Counted from the stretch's first letter, positions 46,335 through 55,299 are shown. The stretch is DNA of 64,000 nt from Chitinophaga sp. Ak27 (GCF_012726295.1 NZ_JABAOB010000003.1:1-64000); one strand, 5' to 3'. Numbers and translations are program-made. The notes: generated by a model not told the origin, from the letters alone.

Positions 46335-46799
46335 ATGAACTGGAAGATAAAATCCTTTGAGGAGCTTAGTACAACAGAACTCTACGCTATTTTGCGTTTA
46401 AGAAGTGAAGTGTTTGTGGTGGAGCAAAATTGTGCTTACCAGGACCTGGATAATACCGACCAGCTGGCGCTGCACCTGATGGGTACTGATGATACCGGCC
46501 GGTTGCTGGCCTATACGCGGCTTTTTCAGCCAGGTATTAAGTACCAGGAAGCTTCTATTGGCAGGGTAATTACTTCTCCGCTGGCGAGGGGCACAGGCGC
46601 CGGAAGGGAGCTGATGGAGCGGTCGATCGCCGCGGTACAGCAGCAATTTGGCGTCGTACCTATCAAGATCGGTGCCCAGCAATATCTGCAACGTTTTTAC
46701 ACTTCATTGGGTTTTGAACAAACCAGCGATACTTACCTGGAAGATGGTATTCCTCACATTGAGATGGTGAGGAGCGTTCACGGCGCTCATACGGTATAA
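46335..46799 (+). CDS. ElaA-like GNAT acetyltransferase
   Basis: A 154-residue GCN5-type N-acetyltransferase. The ElaA pattern includes LRLRSEVFVVEQNCAYQDLD near residues 20-39 and the acetyl-CoA-binding segment IGRVITSPLARGTGAGRELM at about 75-94. The acceptor substrate is unknown. It diverges from the ModF-like gene by 91 bases and ends in a hairpin shared with the convergent DUF6048 gene. Confidence 0.93.
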   Translation: MNWKIKSFEELSTTELYAILRLRSEVFVVEQNCAYQDLDNTDQLALHLMGTDDTGRLLAYTRLFQPGIKYQEASIGRVITSPLARGTGAGRELMERSIAAVQQQFGVVPIKIGAQQYLQRFYTSLGFEQTSDTYLEDGIPHIEMVRSVHGAHTV

Positions 46800-46805
46800 T
46801 GCCAG

Positions 46806-46847
46806 CGGGGGAAACTGGCATGGATATCGCCACACCGGTTTCCCCCG
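46806..46847. terminator. bidirectional terminator between the GNAT and DUF6048 genes
   Basis: CGGGGGAAACTGG pairs with CCGGTTTCCCCCG over 13 bases with one G-T pair, followed on the plus strand by ATTATTTATTTCTC. Confidence 0.7.
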
Positions 46848-46872
46848 ATTATTTATTTCTCTCCCGAAAAAC

Positions 46873-47697
46873 TTACCGCTTGGGTATTTTTTTCTGTTTT
46901 ACTTCCACTTTAGGTGCATGTTCCTTCAGCCTGTAGAAAGGAATGACGTAGGAAATGGTGTATTGCACATCAAATACCGCTCTTTTGGAGCCGCTGCCAA
47001 AGCCGGGTATGACAAGGGGCGTTATTTCATCTGTTTTTACACTATTGATCAGGATACGTTCACGGATATTCCAGCCCATAAAGAAATTCTTCAGCACCTC
47101 TGCTTTCAGGCCTACCAGCAATTCCACCCAATGGGCGTTGACATTGGTTTTAGGCACGCTGCCACTCAGGTGATCGCCCCAATAGGGACTGTTGATGGAA
47201 TAAGTAGGTACGGAATAGTTGAAATGTGAAAACCCATAGCGGATGCCGCCGTAGAAGATATTCTTTTCAGTAGGGTATTGTCTTTTCAGGAAATTATAAT
47301 CGACTCCTAATGTTACGAACATACCATTGCCTTTATAGGTATAGGTTGAATCGCTATGGGGCGTATTGGCGTATCCGCCTTCAAAGGCTGCATACAGGTT
47401 GCTGTTGATGCGGGCATCGGCAACGATGGTCACTTCTTTTCTATAAGGGTAATAGATAGCAGAAACAATACGACTAAGATCCACGCCTATCCGCAGGCCG
47501 CCCGGAATATACCAGGAGCTGTCTTTAAGCGGTATGCCCATTTTTTTAGCAGTATCCACCACTGCTTTGTGGGTGGTATCTGCCAGGATGGCCTTATGGA
47601 TAGTATCCCGTTTAGCGGCTGCCGGCAGCTGGGCTGATACAGCAAGACTGAAGAGGATACTACTGATTAAAGAAAAATAAAGTAAGATGCGTGTCAT
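46873..47697 (-). CDS. DUF6048 family outer-membrane-like protein
   Basis: A 274-residue protein with a cleavable signal (about residues 1-22, ending VSAQ). It has alternating hydrophobic residues typical of an outer-membrane beta-barrel in the middle and C-terminal parts (GGLRIGVDLSRI, FYGGIRYGFSHFNY), and a basic C-terminal tail. The DUF6048 name rests on its pairing with the adjacent DUF6452-like gene, a known Bacteroidota arrangement, and general resemblance. Its start lies 38 bases inside the end of the upstream gene. Function unknown. Confidence 0.8.
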   Translation of the reverse strand: MTRILLYFSLISSILFSLAVSAQLPAAAKRDTIHKAILADTTHKAVVDTAKKMGIPLKDSSWYIPGGLRIGVDLSRIVSAIYYPYRKEVTIVADARINSNLYAAFEGGYANTPHSDSTYTYKGNGMFVTLGVDYNFLKRQYPTEKNIFYGGIRYGFSHFNYSVPTYSINSPYWGDHLSGSVPKTNVNAHWVELLVGLKAEVLKNFFMGWNIRERILINSVKTDEITPLVIPGFGSGSKRAVFDVQYTISYVIPFYRLKEHAPKVEVKQKKIPKR

Positions 47698-48136
47698 TAC
47701 TGCTGATTACTGACTTATTATTAATCTGGAGATCGTTGATAGTATGCCGGGTAGCGATAACGGTATCCAGTGTGAAGTAGGTACCAAACCCGCAACCGGG
47801 AGATATGAAATGTTTTGTACGTGTATACCTGACGGTGATAGTGTCTGCTACCAGTGCGGAATCCACTTTCAGGTAATACTGGCTGCTGTCCGCTACCGGC
47901 GAGAGCTGGAAAAAGAGATTACCCAGTGGTTGCCTTTTGTAAATGCTGTCCCTGCCCAGGGCAAAAGCCGTTACTTTGGGCATGATGGTATCTCTCACTA
48001 TTCCCTGGCTATCGCGGGAAAAGTGAATATGGAGACTGTTACTCAATGTCTGGTCACATACTTTCGTTTCATTTTCGCAGGCGATGAAGCCGGCGAAAAT
48101 GAAACAGGTAAGTAATATTTGGTAAATGCTTTTCAT
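47660..48136 (-). CDS. DUF6452-like lipoprotein
   Basis: A 158-residue lipoprotein from the ATG at 48136 (MKSIYQILLTC...); an upstream in-frame Met adds 7 unlikely residues. The lipobox ends GFIAC at about residue 19. The remainder is a short beta-rich domain with regular DSxxYxLxLS-type strands, as expected of DUF6452. It overlaps the DUF6048 start by 38 bases, so the pair should be translated together. It lies 4 bases after the uvrA stop region. Confidence 0.8.
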   Translation of the reverse strand: MKSIYQILLTCFIFAGFIACENETKVCDQTLSNSLHIHFSRDSQGIVRDTIMPKVTAFALGRDSIYKRQPLGNLFFQLSPVADSSQYYLKVDSALVADTITVRYTRTKHFISPGCGFGTYFTLDTVIATRHTINDLQINNKSVISSNDTHLTLFFFNQ

Positions 48137-48161
48137 GCTTGTTGATGCAGTTGGCAAGATA

Positions 48162-51047
48162 TTAAATTCCCAGCTCCTTTTTGAGGAAGCGGGCGGTATG
48201 GCTGTCTTTACAGGTACTTACCTGTTCGGGCGTACCGGTACATAAGATCGTACCTCCACCTCCACCCCCTTCTGGGCCGAGGTCTACGATATAATCAGCC
48301 ATCTTGATAACATCCAGGTTATGTTCTATCACCAGTACGGTATTCCCCCGGTCTACCAGTTTATTGAGCACGGCCAGGAGTAATTGAATATCCTGGAAGT
48401 GGAGCCCTGTAGTGGGTTCGTCCAATATGTAGATTGTTTTGCCGGTATCTTTTTTAGATAATTCGGTGGCCAGTTTTACGCGTTGGGCCTCTCCTCCGGA
48501 AAGGGTAACGGCGGACTGGCCCAGGGTAATGTATCCCAGTCCTACATCCTGCAGGGTTTTTATCTTGCGGTAGATCCAGGGAACGGGCTGGAAAAATTCC
48601 ACGGCTTCATCTACTGTCATATCCAGTACGTCGGAGATGGATTTGCCTTTATAGCGTATTTCCAGTGTTTCGCGGTTGTACCGGCGGCCGTTACATTTTT
48701 CGCAATGTACATATACATCCGGGAGAAAGTTCATTTCGATGACGCGCATACCGCCGCCTTCACAAACGTCGCAACGACCGGTTTTTACATTGAAAGAGAA
48801 CCTGCCGGCGTTGTATCCCCTGATTTTTGCTTCCGGTACGGCAGCAAATAGGGTTCTGATATCGGTAAAAAAACCGCAATAAGTGGCCGGGTTGCTGCGG
48901 GGCGTACGGCCTATAGGCGATTGGTCGATTTCTATCACCTTATCGATGAACTCCAGTCCCTTGATGCTTTTATAAGGCATGGGTACGAGTTTGGAGTCGT
49001 ACGCATGTTTCGACAGGATGGGATACAGCGTTTCATTGATGAGGGTAGATTTACCGCTGCCGGAAACGCCGGTCACGCAAACGAAAGTCCCCAGGGGCAT
49101 TTTCAGGTTTACATTCTTCAGGTTGTTGCCGGTAGCGCCTTTGAGTTCCAGGAAGTTGCCGTTTCCTTTGCGGCGTTGTGCGGGTATTTCTCCGGCTGTA
49201 TTGCCGTTGAGATAGCCGGCGGTAGGCGTATTGAGTTTGAGAATATGCTTGGGTGTGCCCTGGGCAATGATTTGTCCGCCGTGTACACCTGCGCCTGGAC
49301 CGATATCCACGAGGTGGTCGGCGTGGAGCATGATATCTTTATCATGTTCCACTACGATTACGGTATTGCCCATGTCTTTCAGGTTGCGGAGGGCATCTAT
49401 CAGCTGCATATTATCGCGTTGGTGCAGGCCTATGCTGGGTTCATCCAGGATGTAGGTGATGCCCATGAGCTGGGAGCCTATTTGCGTGGCCAGACGTATG
49501 CGTTGTGATTCGCCGCCGCTCAGCGTCCGCGTTGGACGGTTGAGGGTCAGGTAGTTGAGGCCTACGTTGAGCAGGAATCCCAATCGTTCACGGATTTCCT
49601 TGAGGATATCTTTAGCGATGGCATTCTGCTTTTTCTCCAGGCGGTTTTCGATACCACCGAACCAGGCCAGGAGCTTGTCCAGGTCCATATTACCGAGTTC
49701 GGAAATATTTTTCTCATCTATCTTAAAGAAGAGGCTTTCTTTTTTGAGGCGTGCGCCGTTACATTCGGGGCAGGTGCTCAGTTGCATAAAGCCTTCGGCC
49801 CAGCTGCGTACATGATCGGAGGAGGTATCGTTGAAATATCGGCGTACCATATTTACGACCCCTTCATATTCAGTGGCGTAGGCGGCGTCGCCATTGCCAT
49901 TACTTTCGCTATAATCCATGTCTACCTCCAGTTTGCCGTTTTCATCGCCAAACAGGAGTACGTTAAGGGCTTTTTGCGGAATATTGGCGATGGGTGCAGT
50001 GAGGGAGAACTTATATTTTTTGGCGAGTTGCTGTACCTGTTTGAAGGTAAAGGTATCGCGTGCTTCTCCCAGTGGTTTGAGGCCACCATCGCTGATAGAC
50101 ACGTTATAGTCGGGGATTACCTCGTCCATATTGATCTGGTAGATGCTACCGAGACCTTTACAGCGCGGGCAGGCGCCATAGGGGGAGTTAAAGGAGAAGG
50201 TGTTGGGACTGGGCTCTTCGTAGGAAAGGCCGGTATCTTCGCACATCAGCTGTTTGCTGTACTGGCTCACTTTATTGGTATCGTGGTCCATGATAAACAG
50301 CAGTCCTTTGCCCATGGTGAGTGCCTTTTGCACGCTCTGGCTGATACGGGTGCGGGCATCTTCCTGTACCTGTATACGGTCTATCACCAGTTCAATGTCG
50401 TGGATTTTATAGCGATCCACCTGCATTCTTTCTTTCAGGTCCTGTATTTCCCCGTCAATCCTCACTTTTACGTAGCCTTGTTTACGTACTTGTTCAAACA
50501 GTTCGCGATAGTGGCCTTTACGTCCGCGTACAAGCGGGGCCAGGATGGCCAGTTTTTTATTTTTATAGTGTTTGAAGAGGTGCGCGAGGATTTCTTCCTC
50601 GGAGAACCGCGTCATGGGTTTGTTGGTATTATAGGAGTAGGCGGTGCCGGCGCGTGCATAGAGCAGGCGGAGGAAATCGTATATCTCCGTAATAGTACCC
50701 ACAGTGGAGCGGGGATTTTTATTCGTTGTTTTTTGTTCGATGGAAATAACGGGCGACAGACCGGTAATTTTATCCACATCAGGTCTTTCCATGTCACCTA
50801 TAAACTGCCGGGCGTAAGCGGAGAAGCTTTCCATATAGCGGCGTTGTCCTTCCGCGTAGATGGTGTCGAATGCCAGTGATGATTTACCACTGCCACTGAT
50901 ACCGGTAATGACAACCAGTTTATTTTTGGGCAACAGGAGGTCCAGGTTTTTCAGATTATGCTCCCGTGCGCCAAAGATGGCTATTTGTTCATCTGCCGGG
51001 GCTTGCGCAACGGAGCCAGCGGGTACATTCTCTTTTTTCTTTGCCAT
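48162..51047 (-). CDS. uvrA: excinuclease ABC subunit A
   Basis: The 961-residue damage-recognition ATPase of nucleotide excision repair. The first Walker A is GISGSGKSSLAFDTIYAEGQ (about residues 48-67). A zinc module is visible as CPRCKGLG with an ECNGARLKK partner, and a second as CDVCEGGGMRV with CEKCNGRRYN. The second Walker A is GVSGSGKSTL, and signatures LSGGESQR and LSGGEAQR are intact. It is slightly longer than usual through an N-terminal lead (about 20 residues). Upstream lies palindromic element copy 6. Confidence 0.97.
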   Translation of the reverse strand: MAKKKENVPAGSVAQAPADEQIAIFGAREHNLKNLDLLLPKNKLVVITGISGSGKSSLAFDTIYAEGQRRYMESFSAYARQFIGDMERPDVDKITGLSPVISIEQKTTNKNPRSTVGTITEIYDFLRLLYARAGTAYSYNTNKPMTRFSEEEILAHLFKHYKNKKLAILAPLVRGRKGHYRELFEQVRKQGYVKVRIDGEIQDLKERMQVDRYKIHDIELVIDRIQVQEDARTRISQSVQKALTMGKGLLFIMDHDTNKVSQYSKQLMCEDTGLSYEEPSPNTFSFNSPYGACPRCKGLGSIYQINMDEVIPDYNVSISDGGLKPLGEARDTFTFKQVQQLAKKYKFSLTAPIANIPQKALNVLLFGDENGKLEVDMDYSESNGNGDAAYATEYEGVVNMVRRYFNDTSSDHVRSWAEGFMQLSTCPECNGARLKKESLFFKIDEKNISELGNMDLDKLLAWFGGIENRLEKKQNAIAKDILKEIRERLGFLLNVGLNYLTLNRPTRTLSGGESQRIRLATQIGSQLMGITYILDEPSIGLHQRDNMQLIDALRNLKDMGNTVIVVEHDKDIMLHADHLVDIGPGAGVHGGQIIAQGTPKHILKLNTPTAGYLNGNTAGEIPAQRRKGNGNFLELKGATGNNLKNVNLKMPLGTFVCVTGVSGSGKSTLINETLYPILSKHAYDSKLVPMPYKSIKGLEFIDKVIEIDQSPIGRTPRSNPATYCGFFTDIRTLFAAVPEAKIRGYNAGRFSFNVKTGRCDVCEGGGMRVIEMNFLPDVYVHCEKCNGRRYNRETLEIRYKGKSISDVLDMTVDEAVEFFQPVPWIYRKIKTLQDVGLGYITLGQSAVTLSGGEAQRVKLATELSKKDTGKTIYILDEPTTGLHFQDIQLLLAVLNKLVDRGNTVLVIEHNLDVIKMADYIVDLGPEGGGGGGTILCTGTPEQVSTCKDSHTARFLKKELGI

Positions 51048-51067
51048 AATATTAAACTACTAAGCTA

Positions 51068-51240
51068 CGTGAAAAAGCGGAAAGCGGAAAGCATAAAGCA
51101 TAAAGCTATTGTAGGAGCGGAAAGTGTAAAGCATAAAGCAAAAAGCTATTGTGGAGAATGATTAAAGCGAATTTTAAATATTCGCTAAGTTCTTCTCCAC
51201 AATAGCTTTTTGCTTTATGCTTTACACTTTCCGCTTTACG
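51068..51240. repeat. palindromic intergenic element, copy 6, with a partial extra arm
   Basis: A partial left half (about 51068-51113) precedes a complete palindrome (about 51117-51234). Arms contain GCGGAAAG-TGTAAAGC-ATAAAGC-AAAAAGC and stem TATTGTGGAGAATGA. The inner loop carries a second small stem, GCGAAT with ATTCGC. The right end overlaps the stop of fabF (TAA within GCGTAAAGC). Confidence 0.9.
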
Positions 51241-52498
51241 CAGTATATTTTTTGAATACAACGATGGCATTGTGTCCACCAAAACCAAAGGTATTGCTCA
51301 TGGCAATGTTAACGGTACGTTGCTGTGCCTTCCCGAGGGTGAGGTTCAGATTGGTAGGGATACCTTCGCCAAGTACAGTTGTGTTGATAGTAGGAGGAAC
51401 GATGTCTTCCTGGGTTGCCTTGATACAGGCGATGGCTTCAATAGCGCCGGCAGCTCCCAACAGGTGGCCTGTCATGGATTTGGTAGCGCTGATATTGAGT
51501 TTTGGCGCATGTTCGCCGAAGGCAGTTACAATGGCTTTCAGTTCACTGAGGTCGCCTACGGGTGTGGAGGTGGTGTGAGAGTTTACATAATCCACATCTG
51601 CGGTAGTGATACCAGCATCTTCCAGGGCTTGTTCCATGCCGAGGCGCGCACCTAGTCCTTCCGGGTGAGTAGCGGTGAGGTGATAGGCATCGCAGGTCAT
51701 AGCGCCGCCAATCATTTCGCCGTAGATGGTAGCACCTCTGGCAATGGCGTGTTCGTATTCTTCCAGTATGATAGCGCCTGCGCCTTCACCCATTACAAAA
51801 CCATCACGTTCTGTATCGAATGGACGGGAAGCGTGTTCCGGGTCCTGGTTGCGGGTCGACAAGGCTTTGAGGGCATTGAAGCCGGCAATACCGGCACGGG
51901 TAACAGGAGCTTCAGAGCCTCCGGTTACAATAGCTTTGGCTTTACCGAGGCGGATATAGTTAAAAGCGTCTACCAGTGCGCTGGTAGAAGAAGCACAAGC
52001 CGATACGGTACAGAAGTTAATACCCATGAAACCATATTTCATGGCAATCTGGCCTGCAGCAATGTCGCAGATTAATTTAGGGATAAAGAACGGGTTGAAT
52101 TTAGGAACAAAGTTGTCTTTGGTGAATTCAACGATCTGTTCTTCGAACGTGAGCATACCGCCGTTACCGGAGGCCCAGATCACCCCGACCTGGGTTTTGT
52201 CGATACCCTCTTTGTCCAGCCCTGCATCCGCTACTGCTTCTTGTGCAGCCGCCATCGCGTACTGAGTGAAGCAATCCATTTTGCGGGCTTCCTTCTTTTC
52301 CATATATTTTTCCACATCAAAGTTCTTCACCTCACAGGCAAACTTGGTTTTAAACTCCGTGGTATCAAACTTAGTGATGGGGCCGGCGCCACTTACGCCC
52401 GCCTTCATGTTGCTCCAAAAAGTATTTACATCATTCCCGATAGGTGTTAATGCTCCCAAGCCGGTAACCACAACCCTTTTCAGTGTAACAGTACGCAT
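51236..52498 (-). CDS. fabF: 3-oxoacyl-ACP synthase II
   Basis: A 420-residue condensing enzyme that elongates fatty acyl-ACP with malonyl-ACP. The catalytic triad is complete: C168 in SACASS, H308 in NSHTTSTP and H345 in MTGHLLGAAG, with K340 nearby. Length is slightly above 412, owing to the few residues before KRVVVTGLG. A usual acpP neighbour is not present. The upstream promoter box TAAATTTG fits the Bacteroidota -7 consensus, and the stop codon lies within palindromic element copy 6. Confidence 0.96.
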   Translation of the reverse strand: MRTVTLKRVVVTGLGALTPIGNDVNTFWSNMKAGVSGAGPITKFDTTEFKTKFACEVKNFDVEKYMEKKEARKMDCFTQYAMAAAQEAVADAGLDKEGIDKTQVGVIWASGNGGMLTFEEQIVEFTKDNFVPKFNPFFIPKLICDIAAGQIAMKYGFMGINFCTVSACASSTSALVDAFNYIRLGKAKAIVTGGSEAPVTRAGIAGFNALKALSTRNQDPEHASRPFDTERDGFVMGEGAGAIILEEYEHAIARGATIYGEMIGGAMTCDAYHLTATHPEGLGARLGMEQALEDAGITTADVDYVNSHTTSTPVGDLSELKAIVTAFGEHAPKLNISATKSMTGHLLGAAGAIEAIACIKATQEDIVPPTINTTVLGEGIPTNLNLTLGKAQQRTVNIAMSNTFGFGGHNAIVVFKKYTA

Positions 52499-52529
52499 AT
52501 TTTTTACTTTAATAAAAAAAGTTAGAGCG

Positions 52530-52537
52530 CAAATTTA
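52530..52537 (-). promoter_or_regulatory. candidate -7 promoter box for fabF
   Basis: The minus strand reads TAAATTTG (TAnnTTTG), 31 bases before the fabF ATG at 52498. Confidence 0.45.
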
Positions 52538-52741
52538 GTTACTTATTGTTATGAATAAGCATATTCATTAAGATAATATAATATAACTTTTCTGTTTTTA
52601 TGACCAAATGCAGTGTGGGTGCGGATTTATAGGCCATATAAGACATGTTCTGACCCTTTTCTTACAAATTTTAAGGCATTTTTTGTCAAAAAAAAGCCTA
52701 CTGCAAGAGAATTGTCAGCAGAAAAATTCCCGATAATGGAA

Positions 52742-53818
52742 TTACGCAGCGGCAACAGCAGCAGCTGGTTCCGATACAGCGGCCATTTTACGGGTGCGTT
52801 GTTTCAGGAAGGAAATTACTTCTGCATCCGTTTGGAAGCGGCCTCCGATATTCACAAAATGTTTAGCCAGCAGGTCATAACGTTTTCCCATCAGGTATAC
52901 CCAAACATGGAGGAAGTGTATGCTGTCGAAAACAATGGCATCGTTGCTGATATATTCGTCGAGGGTTTGTGTGAAGTAAACGGGGTGCTCTGTCCAGTGC
53001 ATACTGGGTTTCACATGGTGACTGATATGATAGCCATCATTCCAGCATTTGTGGTTGTATTTGGTATTGATGCAGGTAATGCTGTTTTTGTAAGAATTGT
53101 CCGGCTCATCGGCATCAATGAAGGCATGTTGAGCCCAGTTACCCACCATCATGATGATACGGGAAATGATAAAGGGTAATATAAATACCACGAAGGTAGC
53201 AGGAAAATTGACGAAGGACAGTCCCACGCAGGCAAGGATAAAAAATACTTCTCCTCTTACCAGCTTCACCATCAGCTTATTTCTCTTTTTACGGATATGA
53301 TAACGGGCGGTGTCGTAAACGCCGAAGGTAACAAAGTGGAATAGGTATAGCAGGAATCCCCGGAAGGAGTCGCGCTGGTAAATCATGGTACAGCTGTCAT
53401 CATCCGGCATATTGTTTTCCGGGTGGTGCATACCGATGTGGTGGGCATAATATGATTCGGGCGTTTGGCCAAACAGGGGGCCTATGAACCAGGGAAGGTA
53501 GTTATTCCAGAACTGGTATTTTTTTTCAAAGAAAGCCCGGTGGCTGGTGCAGTGGAGCATAAGGCCAAAAGGTCCTTTGAAGGTGATATTATTTAAAAAC
53601 TGGTAGGCAATGGCAGCCCCCCACCAGAGCCAGTTGTTGAGGCCTGGTACATACAGGAGGATGGCCAGTGGCCACAGGGTAAAGGTAATTTTCATCGTCA
53701 GGTACACGAATGGGAGGTCACGCTCATCCCTGATCCAACCTAAGAAAAGACGATCAAGTGCACTGTAATGGTCCGGCTTTACGTAAACGGGATCAGTAAG
53801 TTGAGAAAGATGCTTCAT
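52742..53818 (-). CDS. fatty acid desaturase
   Basis: A 358-residue di-iron membrane desaturase/hydroxylase. All three histidine clusters are seen: HCTSHRAFF (about residues 109-117), HHIGMHHPENN (about 147-157) and DGYHISHHVKP in the C-terminal half. Several membrane helices surround them (for example about 45-75 and 195-220). It probably introduces a double bond into acyl lipids or acts on a related lipid. Its position next to fabF (243 bases apart, same strand) fits lipid metabolism. Confidence 0.93.
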   Translation of the reverse strand: MKHLSQLTDPVYVKPDHYSALDRLFLGWIRDERDLPFVYLTMKITFTLWPLAILLYVPGLNNWLWWGAAIAYQFLNNITFKGPFGLMLHCTSHRAFFEKKYQFWNNYLPWFIGPLFGQTPESYYAHHIGMHHPENNMPDDDSCTMIYQRDSFRGFLLYLFHFVTFGVYDTARYHIRKKRNKLMVKLVRGEVFFILACVGLSFVNFPATFVVFILPFIISRIIMMVGNWAQHAFIDADEPDNSYKNSITCINTKYNHKCWNDGYHISHHVKPSMHWTEHPVYFTQTLDEYISNDAIVFDSIHFLHVWVYLMGKRYDLLAKHFVNIGGRFQTDAEVISFLKQRTRKMAAVSEPAAAVAAA

Positions 53819-53962
53819 ACGCGCTGATATATTTTACTACAGTTGTAACTGTGCTGGCAAAACGGAGCCGGTGAATTATAATAACGTGCCCCTGCGATAT
53901 ATATTTCACATAGGTTGGCTGAAAGATAGCCATTTTTGTGCTATACTGGTAGTAATTACGGT

Positions 53963-53970
53963 TAATTTTG
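53963..53970 (+). promoter_or_regulatory. candidate -7 promoter box upstream of the LacI gene
   Basis: TAATTTTG matches TAnnTTTG, 120 bases before the LacI ATG. The gap between desaturase and lacI is otherwise unannotated; a small GGCGT-GAA-ACGCC palindrome at about 54000 lies within it. Confidence 0.35.
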
Positions 53971-54090
53971 TAATTTCCATGCGAATATGTATCTGTCAGG
54001 GGCGTGAAACGCCTGATAACGTAGGTTTTAGAGAGTGCTAGCGATAGTCCGGTAATCACGTTAAAATACAGCCAAAACCAACCACTATAC

Positions 54091-55107
54091 ATGAAGAGAT
54101 TGACCCTTAAAGATGTCGCGAAATTGGCCGGGGTAGCGCCTTCCACTGTTTCATTCGTGTTGAATGGAAAGGGAAAACAAATGCGTATACGGGATGAGGT
54201 AGCCGCCAGGATTATGCAGGTGGCCGAAAAATCGGGTTATGAGCCCCACCGGATGGCCGTAAACCTTCGCACGGGGCAGTCCAAAACATTGGGATTGATC
54301 GTGGAAAGTATTTCCGGCAGCTTCTTCGCCAGCCTGGCTAAAACCATTGAAACGGAGGCAGAGCGCAGGGGCTATAATGTAGTGTATTGCAGTACAGAAA
54401 ATAATGCCCAGAAGGGCGGTGAACTGATACGCATGCTGGGCAGACAAATGGTAGATGGTTATCTGATTACTCCTGCTCCCGGTATGGAAAAGGAAATACA
54501 GCAACTGGTGAACCAGCATAAGCCATTGGTACTGATGGACAGCTATTTCCCGTCTATCAAAACACCCTATGTGCTGATCAACAATTTTGACGGCGTACAG
54601 CAGGGAATGAAACACCTCATTGGCAGGGGGCTGACAAAAATAGCCTTCGTGATGGTAGATGTAAAGCTGATACAAATAGAAGAGCGCCTGCGGGGTTATG
54701 TTACTGCCCTGAAAGACCATAAAATTCCTGTGAAGAAGAAATATATCCTCCAATTGCAGTACCACCGGCAGCGGGAAGATTCGCTCCGGGAGTTGCAAGA
54801 CTTCCTGGAGTCCAACCCTGAGTTGGATGCCATCTTCTTTTCTACCAACTACCTGGGTATCCTGGGACTGGAAGTGATTGCCCGTATGGGGCTAAAGATG
54901 CCGGAAGACCTGGCGGTAGTCTGCTTCGATGACCACGATATTTTTCGTTTATACCCTCCTGGTATTTCGGTGATAGAGCAGCCGATAGAAGGTATTGCCA
55001 AAACAGCCATCGATTTATTGATGCATCAGCTGGATAAAAACAATGGCCCAATGAAGAAGCAGGCCATAGAGCTGCCGGGTAAGTTTATATTAAGAGGATC
55101 GGCCTGA
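54091..55107 (+). CDS. LacI family transcriptional regulator
   Basis: A 338-residue repressor-type regulator. The N-terminal helix-turn-helix TLKDVAKLAGVAPSTVSFVLNGKG (about residues 4-27) is followed by a hinge and a periplasmic-binding-protein-like sugar domain (about 60-335) containing LGLIVESISGSFFASLAKTIE. It lies directly upstream of two GH92 genes and probably controls them in response to mannose-type sugars; a terminator separates it from them, so it is a separate transcript. Confidence 0.93.
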   Translation: MKRLTLKDVAKLAGVAPSTVSFVLNGKGKQMRIRDEVAARIMQVAEKSGYEPHRMAVNLRTGQSKTLGLIVESISGSFFASLAKTIETEAERRGYNVVYCSTENNAQKGGELIRMLGRQMVDGYLITPAPGMEKEIQQLVNQHKPLVLMDSYFPSIKTPYVLINNFDGVQQGMKHLIGRGLTKIAFVMVDVKLIQIEERLRGYVTALKDHKIPVKKKYILQLQYHRQREDSLRELQDFLESNPELDAIFFSTNYLGILGLEVIARMGLKMPEDLAVVCFDDHDIFRLYPPGISVIEQPIEGIAKTAIDLLMHQLDKNNGPMKKQAIELPGKFILRGSA

Positions 55108-55197
55108 GTGCCGGGTAGCCGCCAAAAAAACCGGTAAATACTTGCAATTGCTGGAAAAATATTTATACTTTTAGTATCGGCTTTTGAAAAGTAAGGG

Positions 55198-55224
55198 AAA
55201 AGGATTCTAATGAATCTTTTTTTT
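55198..55224 (+). terminator. terminator of the LacI gene
   Basis: AAAAGGATTC and GAATCTTTTT pair through ten positions with one G-T pair around a TAAT loop, followed by a T run. It is about 90 bases after the lacI stop. Confidence 0.75.
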
Positions 55225-55299
55225 CTAAACCTGTGCTAAATCGATTTTTCAAATGAAGAAATAAGGCAACAAAGCAGTAAAAGAGAATGTTATTTTTCT

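Noticed and set aside
49782-50879. 365-residue plus-strand ORF inside uvrA
   Set aside because: Antisense shadow of uvrA; no recognisable domain.
51106-51288. Short ORFs over palindromic element copy 6
   Set aside because: Low-complexity peptides (AESVKHKAKSY type) produced by translation of the repeat itself.
52672-52700. AT-rich hairpin near the fatty acid desaturase 3' end
   Set aside because: The stem is nearly all A/T with only four G/C pairs; probably a weak terminator, but it could be chance.
53999-54013. GGCGT-GAA-ACGCC palindrome upstream of lacI as a LacI operator
   Set aside because: Too short and does not match the central-CG operator pattern; left only as a note in the promoter entry.
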